Assembly (NCBI RefSeq): GCF_000422685.1
Contig: NZ_AUGN01000010.1
Coordinates: 1-64,000 of the forward strand
DNA length: 64,000 nucleotides
DNA from: Flavobacterium gelidilacus DSM 15343
GTDB lineage: Bacteria > Bacteroidota > Bacteroidia > Flavobacteriales > Flavobacteriaceae
Reading direction: 5' to 3'
A program made the translations under genes and the position numbers. Within the stretch, counting starts at the first letter, position 1; every line of letters starts with the position of its first letter. Under the pieces are notes generated by a model. That model was not told where the DNA came from. It searched no databases and worked only from the letters and a program-made list of their open reading frames with translations. This document shows, piece by piece, positions 35,299-43,186 of the stretch.

Positions 35299-35898
35299 AT
35301 GTTTACAGGAATAGTAGAAACAATAGGAATAATAAAAAACATTAGTCAAGACCAAGAAAACCTCAACTTAACAATTGAATCAAAAATCACTAATGAATTA
35401 AAGATTGACCAAAGTATTGCACATAATGGCATATGCTTAACAGTTGTGGAGATTAAGGAAAAACTTTATAAAGTCACAGCCATTAAAGAGACAATTGAAA
35501 AAACAACAATTGGAAATTGGAAAATAGACGATTTGGTAAATATCGAAAGAGCGATGATATTAGGCTCAAGGCTTGATGGGCATATTGTTCAAGGCCATGT
35601 AGATCAAATTGGAGTTTGTAAAAATATAAAAGAAGCTGATGGAAGTTGGTATTTCACTTTTGAGTATGATAAAGCTTTGGGCAACGTTACTATTGAAAAA
35701 GGGTCGATAACAGTAAACGGTACAAGCTTGACTGTTATCAATTCTAAATTAAATGAATTTAGTGTTGCAATCATTCCTTACACTTATGAAAACACGATTT
35801 TTTCTACAATAAAAATTGGTAATAGTGTAAATTTAGAGTTTGATGTTATAGGAAAATACGTTAAAAGACTAACTGAATTAGGCGTTTACAACAAATAA
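35299..35898 (+). CDS. ribE: Riboflavin synthase alpha chain
   Basis: Riboflavin synthase forms riboflavin from two molecules of 6,7-dimethyl-8-ribityllumazine. The start MFTGIVETIGII is diagnostic. Each of the two lumazine-binding repeats is visible: HNGICLTVVEI in the first, VNGTSLTVINS in the second, with GHIVQGHVDQIG between. From ATG 35299 the protein has 199 residues, the normal length; an upstream frame from 35257 was rejected because it covers a -7 element. No FMN riboswitch is visible in the short leader. Confidence 0.95.
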   Translation: MFTGIVETIGIIKNISQDQENLNLTIESKITNELKIDQSIAHNGICLTVVEIKEKLYKVTAIKETIEKTTIGNWKIDDLVNIERAMILGSRLDGHIVQGHVDQIGVCKNIKEADGSWYFTFEYDKALGNVTIEKGSITVNGTSLTVINSKLNEFSVAIIPYTYENTIFSTIKIGNSVNLEFDVIGKYVKRLTELGVYNK

Positions 35899-36111
35899 TT
35901 AAGCTTTTTTATTAAAGGCAGAATGTTTTTTAAGAAAAATAAACGAGAAAATAATTCCAAACAACACCATTAAAAAAAGGCTTCCGTCTATAGGAAAACC
36001 CGGAGGTGGTGGTGTACCAGCCGGAGGTGGCGGTGGACTTTGTTTAGCCATACCAGAAAACCCTACCATTAAAAAGCTGATTATAAAAAAATTATTGGGG
36101 GTAAATTTCAT
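35899..36111 (-). CDS. Small proline-rich membrane protein, function unknown
   Basis: This 70-residue protein has a signal or anchor segment (NNFFIISFLMVGFSGMAKQ), a run of prolines (SPPPPPAGTPPPPGFPIDGS), a second hydrophobic helix (LFLMVLFGIIFSFIFL) and a basic tail (KKHSAFNKK). This plan recurs in flavobacterial small proteins; I know of no assigned function. The stop abuts the ribE stop with no gap, in convergent orientation. Confidence 0.75.
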   Translation of the reverse strand: MKFTPNNFFIISFLMVGFSGMAKQSPPPPPAGTPPPPGFPIDGSLFLMVLFGIIFSFIFLKKHSAFNKKA

Positions 36112-36222
36112 GTGCGTAAAAGTAAAAAAAAAAAATTACTAACAAAATTTTTAAATTAATAATAATATAAAAATAACCTTAAATACACATATTATCTTTT
36201 AAATGCAAAAACTTGTTTTATT

Positions 36223-36253
36223 AAAAAGCCCTTCAATTACGAAAGGCTTTTTT
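36223..36253 (-). terminator. Terminator of the tRNA gene (minus strand)
   Basis: AAAAAGCCCTTC and GAAAGGCTTTTT pair with one mismatch around a six-base loop. On the minus strand it begins a few bases after the tRNA 3' end and ends in a T-run. Confidence 0.8.
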
Positions 36254-36257
36254 ATTG

Positions 36258-36331
36258 TGGTCCCACCTGGGCTCGAACCAGGGACCACCTGATTATGAGT
36301 CAGGTGCTCTAACCAACTGAGCTATAGGACC
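36258..36331 (-). tRNA. tRNA with CAU anticodon (tRNA-Met, or tRNA-Ile2)
   Basis: On the minus strand a full cloverleaf can be folded: acceptor GGTCCTA, D-arm GCTC-AGTTGGTTA-GAGC, anticodon arm CCTGA-CTCATAA-TCAGG with anticodon CAT, and T-arm CCTGG-TTCGAGC-CCAGG. The 3' CCA is not encoded. A first acceptor pair G1-C72 makes it an elongator rather than an initiator. The CAU anticodon allows either elongator Met or Ile2 after lysidine modification. C4-G69 and C5-G68 pairs fit TilS recognition, so Ile2 is possible. Confidence 0.93.
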
Positions 36332-36383
36332 GGTTTTGAGAGTGCAATATTACTACTATTTTTAGTCGCTTGCAAATCTTATA

Positions 36384-36791
36384 TTACTTTTCTTTAATTT
36401 CCTGACAAAGTTCTATCAAAACACCATTTGTACTTTTTGGATGAAGAAAAGCAACTAGCTTGTTGTCTGCGCCTTTTTTAGGGACATTATTAATCAAAAT
36501 AAACCCTTCGGCTTGTAGTCTAATCATTTCTGCTTCAATATCTTCTACATCAAAAGCAATATGATGAATTCCCTCTCCTTTTTTTTCTAAAAATTTTGCA
36601 ATTGGACTATTGTCATTTGTTGCTTCTAAGAGTTCAATTTTATTTGGACCATTCATAAAAAATGAAGTTTTTACTCCTTCCGAAGCTACTTCTTCCTCTT
36701 TATATGGTGGATTTCCAAAAAGTTTTTCAAAAAGTTGATTTGATGCTTTTAAATCTTTAACAGCAATTCCGATATGTTCAATTTTTCTCAT
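36384..36791 (-). CDS. mce: Methylmalonyl-CoA epimerase
   Basis: This VOC-fold enzyme interconverts the (R) and (S) forms of methylmalonyl-CoA in propionate and succinate metabolism. The 135-residue protein contains the metal ligands H5 (RKIEHIGIAV), the His in EGIHHIAFDV and the late Glu in GVLIELCQ, with KTSFFMNGPNKIELLE in the centre. These fit the epimerase more than a glyoxalase. It is divergent from rbfA. No mutase gene is near. Confidence 0.9.
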   Translation of the reverse strand: MRKIEHIGIAVKDLKASNQLFEKLFGNPPYKEEEVASEGVKTSFFMNGPNKIELLEATNDNSPIAKFLEKKGEGIHHIAFDVEDIEAEMIRLQAEGFILINNVPKKGADNKLVAFLHPKSTNGVLIELCQEIKEK

Positions 36792-36862
36792 TATTTATGT
36801 TTTTTGTAAAATTATAAAATAAAATCCTATCACATATATTATATCTGACTTTAAAAAAATCG

Positions 36863-36870
36863 TATTTTTG
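36863..36870 (+). promoter_or_regulatory. -7 element (TATTTTTG) four bases before rbfA
   Basis: It matches TAnnTTTG and is followed by CAAA and then the ATG at 36875. Transcription should start at or inside the start codon, suggesting a leaderless mRNA. Confidence 0.5.
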
Positions 36871-36874
36871 CAAA

Positions 36875-37267
36875 ATGGAAACGAACAGACAAAAAAAAAT
36901 TGGTGCATTATTGCAAAATGACTTAGTTGATATTTTACAAGGAGAGATTCGCAAAAACGGAATTAGCAACTTAATTATATCAATATCAAAAGTAAATGTA
37001 ACTACGGATTTATCTGTAGCTAGAGTTCATTTAAGTGTTTTTCCAACAAACAAAGCACCTGAAATTTTAGCAGCAATTAAAACAAACACACCATTAATCA
37101 AGCATGATTTAGCTCAAAGGGTGAAAAATCAATTAAGAAAAGTCCCTAACCTTACTTTTTATATCGATGACAGTTTGGATTATATCGAAAACATTGACAA
37201 TGCATTAAAAGGGAAAGAAAATCCAATTGAAAATCCAGAATTATTAGAAAAAAGAAAAAAATCATAA
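36875..37267 (+). CDS. rbfA: Ribosome-binding factor A
   Basis: RbfA is a KH-fold assembly factor for the 30S subunit that acts on 16S rRNA near helix 1 and in cold adaptation. The 130-residue protein has NRQKKIGALLQNDLVDIL at the start, a central VNVTTDLSVARVHLSVFP and the conserved LRKVPNLTFYIDDSLDY near the end. It is followed after one base by the TTG start of the permease gene, an arrangement that suggests translational coupling. Confidence 0.95.
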   Translation: METNRQKKIGALLQNDLVDILQGEIRKNGISNLIISISKVNVTTDLSVARVHLSVFPTNKAPEILAAIKTNTPLIKHDLAQRVKNQLRKVPNLTFYIDDSLDYIENIDNALKGKENPIENPELLEKRKKS

Positions 37268-37268
37268 T

Positions 37269-38465
37269 TTGAATTTTCCTTTTTACATAGCTAAAAGATA
37301 CGCCTTAAGTTTTAGTAAAAGCACTGCCATAAATATTATTACTGGTATTGCTTCATTAGGTATTATTGTTAGCGCTATGGCTTTGTTTGTTGTTATGTCA
37401 GTTTTTAGTGGTTTAAAGGAATTTAGTTTGAGTTTTAGCAACTCAACTGATCCTGATATAAAAATTGAAGCTTCAAAAGGAAAATCTTTTATACTTTCTA
37501 CGGAACAAGTCAATCAACTAAAGAAATCGACAAACTTTTCAGCATTCAGTAAAATAGTTGAAGAGCGTGTTTTCTTTTTATATGACGAAAAAGAACAGGT
37601 TGCCTATTTAAAAGGCGTTGATTCTTTCTATTCTGATGTCACAACATTTAATGAACAGCTTTATGCAGGTTCTTGGATAGAATCAGAAACAAATCAGGCT
37701 ATTATTGGTGCTGGAATAATGCGTAAACTTTCTATTGGCTTGTTAGATTTTAATAATCGATTAGAAGTCATAGCTCCAAAACCTAAGAAAGGTCAGATTT
37801 CTAGTGAAGATGATTTTAAACGAGCCTCATTAATTCCGGTAGGTGTTTATTCTTTAAATGATGAAATTGACAACAAATATGTGTATTGCGATATTGAAAT
37901 AGCTCAAGAATTACTGGGTTTTGAACCAAATCAAGTCACAAATATTGAATTTAAAATCAATCTTAATTCAGATGAAGAAAAAGCAATTGCTGAATTAAAA
38001 TCAATTTTTAAAAATGAAGTAACTATAAAAAACAGAGCCCAGTTAAATGATTCACTTTATAAAATGTTGAACACCGAGAATATTGCTGTTTACCTAATTT
38101 TTACTTTAGTGATTATTATTGCCTTATTTAATTTAATTGGAGCTTTAATCATGATGATTATTGATAAAAAAGCAAATTTAAAAACCTTATATAATTTAGG
38201 TGTTGAAGTAAAGCAATTGCGTGGAATATTCTTCTTTCAAGGTGGTTTACTGACTTTTTTTGGTGGATTAATTGGTTTGATTTTCGGAATCCTTATTGTA
38301 GTAATTCAACAACAATTCAGTTTAGTAATGGTAAATGAGTCTTTACCTTATCCAGTAGTTTTTGAAATTAAAAACATATTGATTGTAATTTCAACAATAT
38401 ATTTATTGGGAATTATTGCTTCTTGGATCGCAAGTAGCACGGTTTCGAAAAAATTAGTGGAATAG
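37269..38465 (+). CDS. FtsX-like permease, LolC/E-type ABC transporter membrane subunit
   Basis: This 398-residue membrane protein has the MacB/FtsX plan: one N-terminal helix (INIITGIASLGIIVSAMALF), a periplasmic domain of about 230 residues with SFSNSTDPDIKIEASKGK, and three C-terminal helices in the FtsX domain (VYLIFTLVIIIALFNLIGA, LLTFFGGLIGLIFGILI and the last near residue 375). LolC/E homologues extract lipoproteins from the inner membrane for transport to the outer membrane. No ATPase gene is adjacent. Start TTG at 37269, one base after the rbfA stop; the next downstream ATG would remove the first helix. Confidence 0.88.
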   Translation: MNFPFYIAKRYALSFSKSTAINIITGIASLGIIVSAMALFVVMSVFSGLKEFSLSFSNSTDPDIKIEASKGKSFILSTEQVNQLKKSTNFSAFSKIVEERVFFLYDEKEQVAYLKGVDSFYSDVTTFNEQLYAGSWIESETNQAIIGAGIMRKLSIGLLDFNNRLEVIAPKPKKGQISSEDDFKRASLIPVGVYSLNDEIDNKYVYCDIEIAQELLGFEPNQVTNIEFKINLNSDEEKAIAELKSIFKNEVTIKNRAQLNDSLYKMLNTENIAVYLIFTLVIIIALFNLIGALIMMIIDKKANLKTLYNLGVEVKQLRGIFFFQGGLLTFFGGLIGLIFGILIVVIQQQFSLVMVNESLPYPVVFEIKNILIVISTIYLLGIIASWIASSTVSKKLVE

Positions 38466-38466
38466 C

Positions 38467-39459
38467 TTACGAAAATTGATAATCTGCATAAACATCTGCA
38501 ATTTCATCAAAAATTTTCATTAATCCATTTGAATCATCTGTAGTAACCAAACGTTGTTTATATTCTTTAAAAGAATGAATTCCTTTGAAATAATTAGTAT
38601 AATGACGACGCATTTCAATTATTCCTAAATGCTCCCCTTTCCAGTCCATTGACCAAATTAAATGATTTTTTGCAGCATCAATTCTATCATTCATATTAGG
38701 TTGACCTAAATGTTCTCCCGTTTTCATGAAATGCTTGATTTCATTAAAAATCCAAGGGTTTCCAATGGCTGCTCTTCCAATCATAATTCCATCAATACCA
38801 TATTTGTTTTTATACTCTAAAGCTTTTTCTGGAGAATCGATATCGCCGTTTCCAAAAATAGGCATTGTAATTCTTTGATTGTTTTTTACTCTTGCAATAT
38901 GACTCCAATCCGAATGCCCTTTATACATTTGTGCACGTGTTCTTCCATGAATTGACAAGGCTTGGACACCAATATCTTGTAATCTTTCCGCAACCTCATC
39001 AATATTTATAGAAGCATCATCCCAACCCAAACGAGTTTTAACCGTAACTGGTAAAGAAGTTCCTTTAATAACTGCTTTTGTTAAACGAATCATCAAATCC
39101 ACATCTTTTAGAACTCCTGCTCCTGCTCCTTTACATACTACTTTCTTTACTGGACAACCAAAATTTATATCAACCAAATCAGGTTGAACTGTATCAACAA
39201 TTCTAGCTGACATTTCCATTGCTTCTTCATCACCACCAAAAATTTGAATTCCAACTGGCCTTTCGTAATCAAAAATATCTAGTTTTTTCATACTTTTTAT
39301 AGCATCACGAATTAATCCTTCTGAAGAAATAAATTCAGAATACATTAAATCAGCCCCATGCAATTTGCACAATCTACGAAAAGGGGGATCGCTTACATCT
39401 TCCATAGGTGCAAGCAATAAAGGAAATTCTGGTAAGACTATGTTTCCGATTTTTGGCAT
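38467..39459 (-). CDS. dusB: tRNA-dihydrouridine synthase (DusB-type)
   Basis: Dus enzymes reduce uridine in tRNA to dihydrouridine with FMN and NADPH. The 330-residue protein has LAPMEDVSDPPFRRL at the N-terminus, DINFGCPVKKVVCKGAGAG with the catalytic Cys, VKTRLGWD and GIMIGRAAIGNPWIF, followed by the helical tRNA-binding domain. These match DusB. It converges with the permease gene, with a one-base gap between the stops. A TATTTTTG element (39487-39480, minus strand) lies 20 bases before the start. Confidence 0.93.
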   Translation of the reverse strand: MPKIGNIVLPEFPLLLAPMEDVSDPPFRRLCKLHGADLMYSEFISSEGLIRDAIKSMKKLDIFDYERPVGIQIFGGDEEAMEMSARIVDTVQPDLVDINFGCPVKKVVCKGAGAGVLKDVDLMIRLTKAVIKGTSLPVTVKTRLGWDDASINIDEVAERLQDIGVQALSIHGRTRAQMYKGHSDWSHIARVKNNQRITMPIFGNGDIDSPEKALEYKNKYGIDGIMIGRAAIGNPWIFNEIKHFMKTGEHLGQPNMNDRIDAAKNHLIWSMDWKGEHLGIIEMRRHYTNYFKGIHSFKEYKQRLVTTDDSNGLMKIFDEIADVYADYQFS

Positions 39460-39479
39460 TTTTCTAGCTAATATTTTTG

Positions 39480-39487
39480 CAAAAATA
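39480..39487 (-). promoter_or_regulatory. -7 element (TATTTTTG) of dusB
   Basis: Read on the minus strand it matches TAnnTTTG, 20 bases before the dusB ATG at 39459. Confidence 0.4.
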
Positions 39488-39552
39488 CTAAAAAATTATG
39501 GTTTGAATCTTAAGGAAAAAAAAATCAGCATATTATATCCAAAACTTTGAAT

Positions 39553-39560
39553 TATATTTG
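39553..39560 (+). promoter_or_regulatory. -7 element (TATATTTG) of lepA
   Basis: It matches TAnnTTTG and lies 45 bases before ATG 39606. The leader contains an AGAAAGAAAAAGAGA purine-rich stretch. Confidence 0.4.
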
Positions 39561-39605
39561 CAAATTAAATGCAATCGCATTGCTACATAAAGAAAGAAAA
39601 AGAGA

Positions 39606-41402
39606 ATGAAAAACATAAGAAATTTTTGTATAATAGCGCATATTGATCACGGAAAAAGTACGTTAGCTGACAGATTGTTAGGTGCTACTCAAACCGTAAC
39701 TGCTCGTGAAGAAAAAGCGCAGTTGTTAGACAATATGGATTTGGAACGTGAACGTGGAATTACCATAAAAAGTCACGCTATTCAAATGGAATACAAATAC
39801 AAAGGTGAAGACTATATTTTAAATTTAATTGACACACCTGGTCACGTTGATTTTTCGTATGAAGTTTCTCGTTCTATTGCTGCTTGCGAAGGTGCTTTGT
39901 TGATTGTTGATGCAGCACAAAGTATACAAGCACAAACGATTTCTAATTTATATTTAGCTTTAGAAAATGACTTGGAAATTATTCCGGTTTTGAATAAAGT
40001 TGATTTACCAAGTGCTAATCCAGAGGAAGTTAGTGATGACATTATTGATTTATTAGGATGTAAATTAGAAGATATTATTCACGCTTCAGGAAAAACTGGA
40101 TTTGGTGTTGAAGATATTTTAGCAGCCATTATCGAGAAAATTCCAGCTCCAAAAGGAAATGTTGACGAACCGTTACAAGCCTTAATATTCGATTCACACT
40201 ACAATCCTTTTAGAGGAATTGAAGTAATTTTCCGTGTAAAAAATGGTGAAATTAAAAAAGGTCAGAAGATTAAATTCATGGCAACAGGTAATGAATATTT
40301 TGCTGATGAAGTTGGAACCTTGAAATTGAATCAAGTCCCAAAAGATAAAATTTCAACAGGTGATGTTGGTTATTTAATTTCCGGAATTAAAGAAGCAAAA
40401 GAAGTAAAAGTTGGTGACACTGTAACAGATGCAAAAACACCAACAACTAATATGATTACAGGTTTTGAGGACGTAAAACCAATGGTATTTGCTGGAATTT
40501 ATCCAGTTGATACAGATGATTTTGAAGACTTACGCGCTTCAATGGAAAAATTACAATTAAATGATGCTTCTCTGGTTTTTGTACCAGAAAGTTCAGCAGC
40601 CTTAGGATTTGGTTTTCGTTGTGGATTCTTAGGAATGTTACACATGGAAATTATCCAAGAGCGTTTAGAACGAGAGTTTGATATGACTGTAATTACTACA
40701 GTTCCCAACGTTTCGTATCATGCTTTTACTAAAAAAGAGCCTAACACGATTTTAATTGTAAATAATCCTACGGATTTACCTGAACCTTCTAAATTAGACC
40801 GAGTTGAAGAGCCTTATATAAAAGCAACAATCATTACAAAAGCTGATTTCGTTGGTAATGTAATGAGTTTGTGTATTGAAAAACGTGGTGTAATTACCAA
40901 TCAAACATATTTAACAACGGAACGCGTTGAATTGACTTTTGACATGCCTTTAGCTGAAATTGTTTTCGATTTTTATGATCGTTTAAAAACAGTTTCTAAA
41001 GGATATGCTTCATTTGATTATTCACCTATTGGATTACGTGAGTCTAAATTAGTACGATTAGATGTTTTATTAAATGCTGCATCAGTTGATGCACTTTCTG
41101 CTTTAATTCACGAAAGTAGTGCTTATCACATTGGTAAGAAAATGTGTGAAAAATTGAAAGAATTAATCCCAAGACAACAATTTGATATTCCAATTCAAGC
41201 TGCAATTGGAGCAAAAGTTATTGCTCGTGAAACGATAAAAGCTCTTCGTAAAGATGTAACTGCCAAATGTTATGGTGGAGATATTTCGCGTAAGCGTAAA
41301 TTGTTAGAAAAACAGAAAAAAGGTAAAAAACGTATGCGTTTAGTAGGTAATGTTGAAATTCCTCAAGAAGCTTTTATGGCTGTACTTAAATTAAATGATT
41401 AA
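39606..41402 (+). CDS. lepA: Translation elongation factor 4 (LepA)
   Basis: LepA/EF4 is a ribosome-associated GTPase related to EF-G that affects initiation and back-translocation under stress. At 598 residues it has full length. The GTPase motifs are [14 protein letters not shown] (G1), [12 protein letters not shown] (G3) and NKVDLP (G4). The LepA-specific C-terminal domain contains [25 protein letters not shown]. It is followed by its own terminator and is probably monocistronic. Confidence 0.98.
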   Translation: MKNIRNFCIIAHIDHGKSTLADRLLGATQTVTAREEKAQLLDNMDLERERGITIKSHAIQMEYKYKGEDYILNLIDTPGHVDFSYEVSRSIAACEGALLIVDAAQSIQAQTISNLYLALENDLEIIPVLNKVDLPSANPEEVSDDIIDLLGCKLEDIIHASGKTGFGVEDILAAIIEKIPAPKGNVDEPLQALIFDSHYNPFRGIEVIFRVKNGEIKKGQKIKFMATGNEYFADEVGTLKLNQVPKDKISTGDVGYLISGIKEAKEVKVGDTVTDAKTPTTNMITGFEDVKPMVFAGIYPVDTDDFEDLRASMEKLQLNDASLVFVPESSAALGFGFRCGFLGMLHMEIIQERLEREFDMTVITTVPNVSYHAFTKKEPNTILIVNNPTDLPEPSKLDRVEEPYIKATIITKADFVGNVMSLCIEKRGVITNQTYLTTERVELTFDMPLAEIVFDFYDRLKTVSKGYASFDYSPIGLRESKLVRLDVLLNAASVDALSALIHESSAYHIGKKMCEKLKELIPRQQFDIPIQAAIGAKVIARETIKALRKDVTAKCYGGDISRKRKLLEKQKKGKKRMRLVGNVEIPQEAFMAVLKLND

Positions 41403-41428
41403 AAGATTGAAAGATTGAAAAAATAGAC

Positions 41429-41460
41429 AAACCCGATGACGCAAGTTGTTGGGTTTTTTA
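41429..41460 (+). terminator. Terminator of lepA
   Basis: AAACCCGATGAC and GTTGTTGGGTTT pair fully when G-U pairs are allowed, closed by a GCAA tetraloop, and a T-run follows. Confidence 0.85.
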
Positions 41461-41515
41461 TTTTTATACTAAAATTAATCAACTTTCGTTTTAAAGAAAA
41501 TTAAATTATCAAACT

Positions 41516-41716
41516 ATGAAAAAAAGAATATTAAACATTTTAGCAATTGCTTTTTTCATTACTACAAGTGGTTACATTATGGATGGTGATGTTGTTAAAC
41601 CAACTATGTTAATGCGTTTTGTTGAATTTATTTTTATGTTTTTAGTTATGTCGATTTTAACATCCATTATTTATTTTGGAATTAATTTTGCTAAAAGAAG
41701 TTTTCAAAAGGCTTAA
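41516..41716 (+). CDS. Small two-helix membrane protein, function unknown
   Basis: This 66-residue protein starts with MKKRILNILAIAFFITTSG, a signal or anchor helix. A short polar turn follows (MDGDVVKPT), then a second helix (IFMFLVMSILTSIIYFGINF) and a basic tail (KRSFQKA). It is bounded on both sides by strong terminators, so it is an independent transcript. I do not recognise a family. Confidence 0.65.
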   Translation: MKKRILNILAIAFFITTSGYIMDGDVVKPTMLMRFVEFIFMFLVMSILTSIIYFGINFAKRSFQKA

Positions 41717-41735
41717 TTAAACTAATTAAAATTCC

Positions 41736-41767
41736 AAAACCCAACAAATTCTTTGTTGGGTTTTTTG
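41736..41767 (+). terminator. Terminator of the small membrane protein gene
   Basis: AAAACCCAACAAA and TTTGTTGGGTTTT form a perfect 13-bp stem with a three-base loop and a T-run. Confidence 0.92.
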
Positions 41768-41792
41768 TTTAGAATAAATACTTTCAACTTCG

Positions 41793-41800
41793 TACCTTTG
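41793..41800 (+). promoter_or_regulatory. -7 element (TACCTTTG) four bases before thiL
   Basis: It matches TAnnTTTG. It is followed by CAAA and the ATG at 41805, the same arrangement as at rbfA, and so predicts a leaderless mRNA. Confidence 0.5.
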
Positions 41801-41804
41801 CAAA

Positions 41805-42854
41805 ATGATAGAAGACAAAAACCCTCAAAGAACAGATTTATCACAATTAGGTGAATTTGGATTAATAGAACATTTAACTAAGCAATTTGATGTAAAACAA
41901 AAATCAACACTAAAAAGTATTGGTGATGATGCTGCCGTTTTAGATTTTAAAAAGAAAAAAGCAGTAATTTCTACAGATTTGTTAGTAGAAGGTGTTCATT
42001 TTGATTTGAGCTATATGCCTTTGAAACATTTGGGATATAAAGCCGTTGTAGCGAATCTTTCGGATATTTATGCAATGAATGCTACTCCGACTCAGATAAC
42101 AGTTTCTATTGCGGTTTCTAATCGTTTCCCACTAGAAGCTTTAGAAGAATTGTTTGACGGAATTGCATTAGCAGCAAAAATCTACAATGTTGATGTTGTT
42201 GGTGGCGACACTACTTCTTCTCAAAAAGGAATGATTATTTCTATAACTGCTATTGGTGAAGCTGATGAAAAAGATTTAGCTTATAGAAATGGTGCAAAAG
42301 AAGGAGATTTATTAGTTGTAACTGGAGATTTAGGTGCAGCTTATATGGGTTTACAAGTTTTGGAACGTGAAAAGCAAGTTTTTCAGGTAAATCCAAATAA
42401 CCAACCCGATTTAGATGCTTATACTTATTTAATTGAACGCCAATTGAAACCAGAAGCAAGAAAAGATATTAAAGAATTATTGGCACAATTAGGTGTTAAA
42501 CCAACTTCAATGATTGATATTTCGGACGGACTTTCTTCTGAAATCATGCATATTTGCAAACAAAGTAATGTGGGTTGTAATTTATTTGAAGAAAAAATTC
42601 CACTTGATCCACAATTAATCAATGTTTGTGAAGAGTTCAATATTGATAGCACTACGATTGCTATAAATGGTGGTGAAGATTATGAGTTATTATTTACAAT
42701 TAAAATAGAAGACTTTGATAAAATTAAGGCAAATCCTAATTTTACAGTAATAGGTCATATTGTTAATGAAAAAGAAGGTAACCATCTAATTACAAGGGCA
42801 AACACTAAAATTGCTTTAAAAGCTAAAGGTTGGAATGCCTTGAAAGAAGATTAA
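41805..42854 (+). CDS. thiL: Thiamine-monophosphate kinase
   Basis: ThiL phosphorylates thiamine monophosphate to the active cofactor. The 349-residue protein of the AIR-synthase superfamily has an acidic Mg-binding segment SIGDDAAVLDF, the early STDLLVEGVHFDL, VGGDTTSS, VVTGDLGAAYMGL and IDISDGLSSE. There is no TPP riboswitch in front, because the gene begins four bases after its -7 element. A strong terminator follows. Confidence 0.95.
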   Translation: MIEDKNPQRTDLSQLGEFGLIEHLTKQFDVKQKSTLKSIGDDAAVLDFKKKKAVISTDLLVEGVHFDLSYMPLKHLGYKAVVANLSDIYAMNATPTQITVSIAVSNRFPLEALEELFDGIALAAKIYNVDVVGGDTTSSQKGMIISITAIGEADEKDLAYRNGAKEGDLLVVTGDLGAAYMGLQVLEREKQVFQVNPNNQPDLDAYTYLIERQLKPEARKDIKELLAQLGVKPTSMIDISDGLSSEIMHICKQSNVGCNLFEEKIPLDPQLINVCEEFNIDSTTIAINGGEDYELLFTIKIEDFDKIKANPNFTVIGHIVNEKEGNHLITRANTKIALKAKGWNALKED

Positions 42855-42870
42855 AAAAAATAATAAAAAC

Positions 42871-42905
42871 AAAAAAGCGCAAACAATAAATGTTTGCGCT
42901 TTTTT
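42871..42905 (+). terminator. Terminator of thiL
   Basis: AAAAAAGCGCAAACA and TGTTTGCGCTTTTT form a long perfect stem around a five-base loop, with a T-run. Confidence 0.93.
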
Positions 42906-42920
42906 AATTTAAAATAAAAC

Positions 42921-42990
42921 AAAACAGATTCAGGCATAGTAGGTTAAGTTTCGCTTGGGGCAAATACAGGGCTACACTTTCATCTGTTTT
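42921..42990 (+). repeat. Conserved non-coding element, copy A, inside a 9-bp inverted repeat
   Basis: The element is bounded by AAAACAGAT (42921-42929) and ATCTGTTTT (42982-42990). Inside are block 1 GTTAAGTTTCGCTTG (42943-42957), CAAATAC (42961-42967) and CACTTTCAT (42975-42983). The same three blocks occur in the same order on the minus strand at 46859-46908 (copy B). The pair faces inward and brackets the peptide-kinase-regulator genes. It may be a regulator-binding region, a small RNA or the end of a mobile segment. Confidence 0.5.
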
Positions 42991-43005
42991 ATAAAATTTT
43001 GTTTT

Positions 43006-43053
43006 TAAACTTTAAGCAGAAAAAAATTACGAAAAATTTACGCTTAAAGTTTA
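43006..43053. repeat. Perfect 12-bp inverted repeat downstream of the response regulator
   Basis: TAAACTTTAAGC (43006-43017) and GCTTAAAGTTTA (43042-43053) are exact reverse complements separated by 24 AT-rich bases. There is no T-run long enough to make it a standard terminator. Confidence 0.6.
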
Positions 43054-43168
43054 TTTAATAGACACATAAAATATTATAAGAACGTATGAGAAATATTTTG
43101 TTGTTATTTCCTGATGCTAAATTACAACAAAGCACAATAAGTTGTCTGCGGTTTCAACCTCTTTGTGT

Positions 43169-43183
43169 TACGGTTTTGCCGTA
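43169..43183. promoter_or_regulatory. Palindrome TACGGTTTTGCCGTA at the end of the response regulator gene
   Basis: It has perfect 5-bp arms around a five-base centre. It ends four bases before the regulator stop and is followed on the plus strand by five T. It may be an operator half-pair or a short terminator hairpin on the plus strand. Confidence 0.35.
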
Positions 43184-43186
43184 TTT

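Larger units (their letters stand above)
42906..43186. other. Non-coding stretch between thiL terminator and the response regulator
   Basis: No supported gene lies here. It holds the 70-base element bounded by AAAACAGAT / ATCTGTTTT (42921-42990), a 12-bp perfect inverted repeat (42 bases of span, see separate entry) and a palindrome at 43169-43183. The short plus-strand frame at 43086 runs antisense into the regulator and was not accepted. Confidence 0.6.

Noticed and set aside
41768..41804. TPP riboswitch before thiL
   Set aside because: The start codon lies four bases after the -7 element, so there is no leader RNA.
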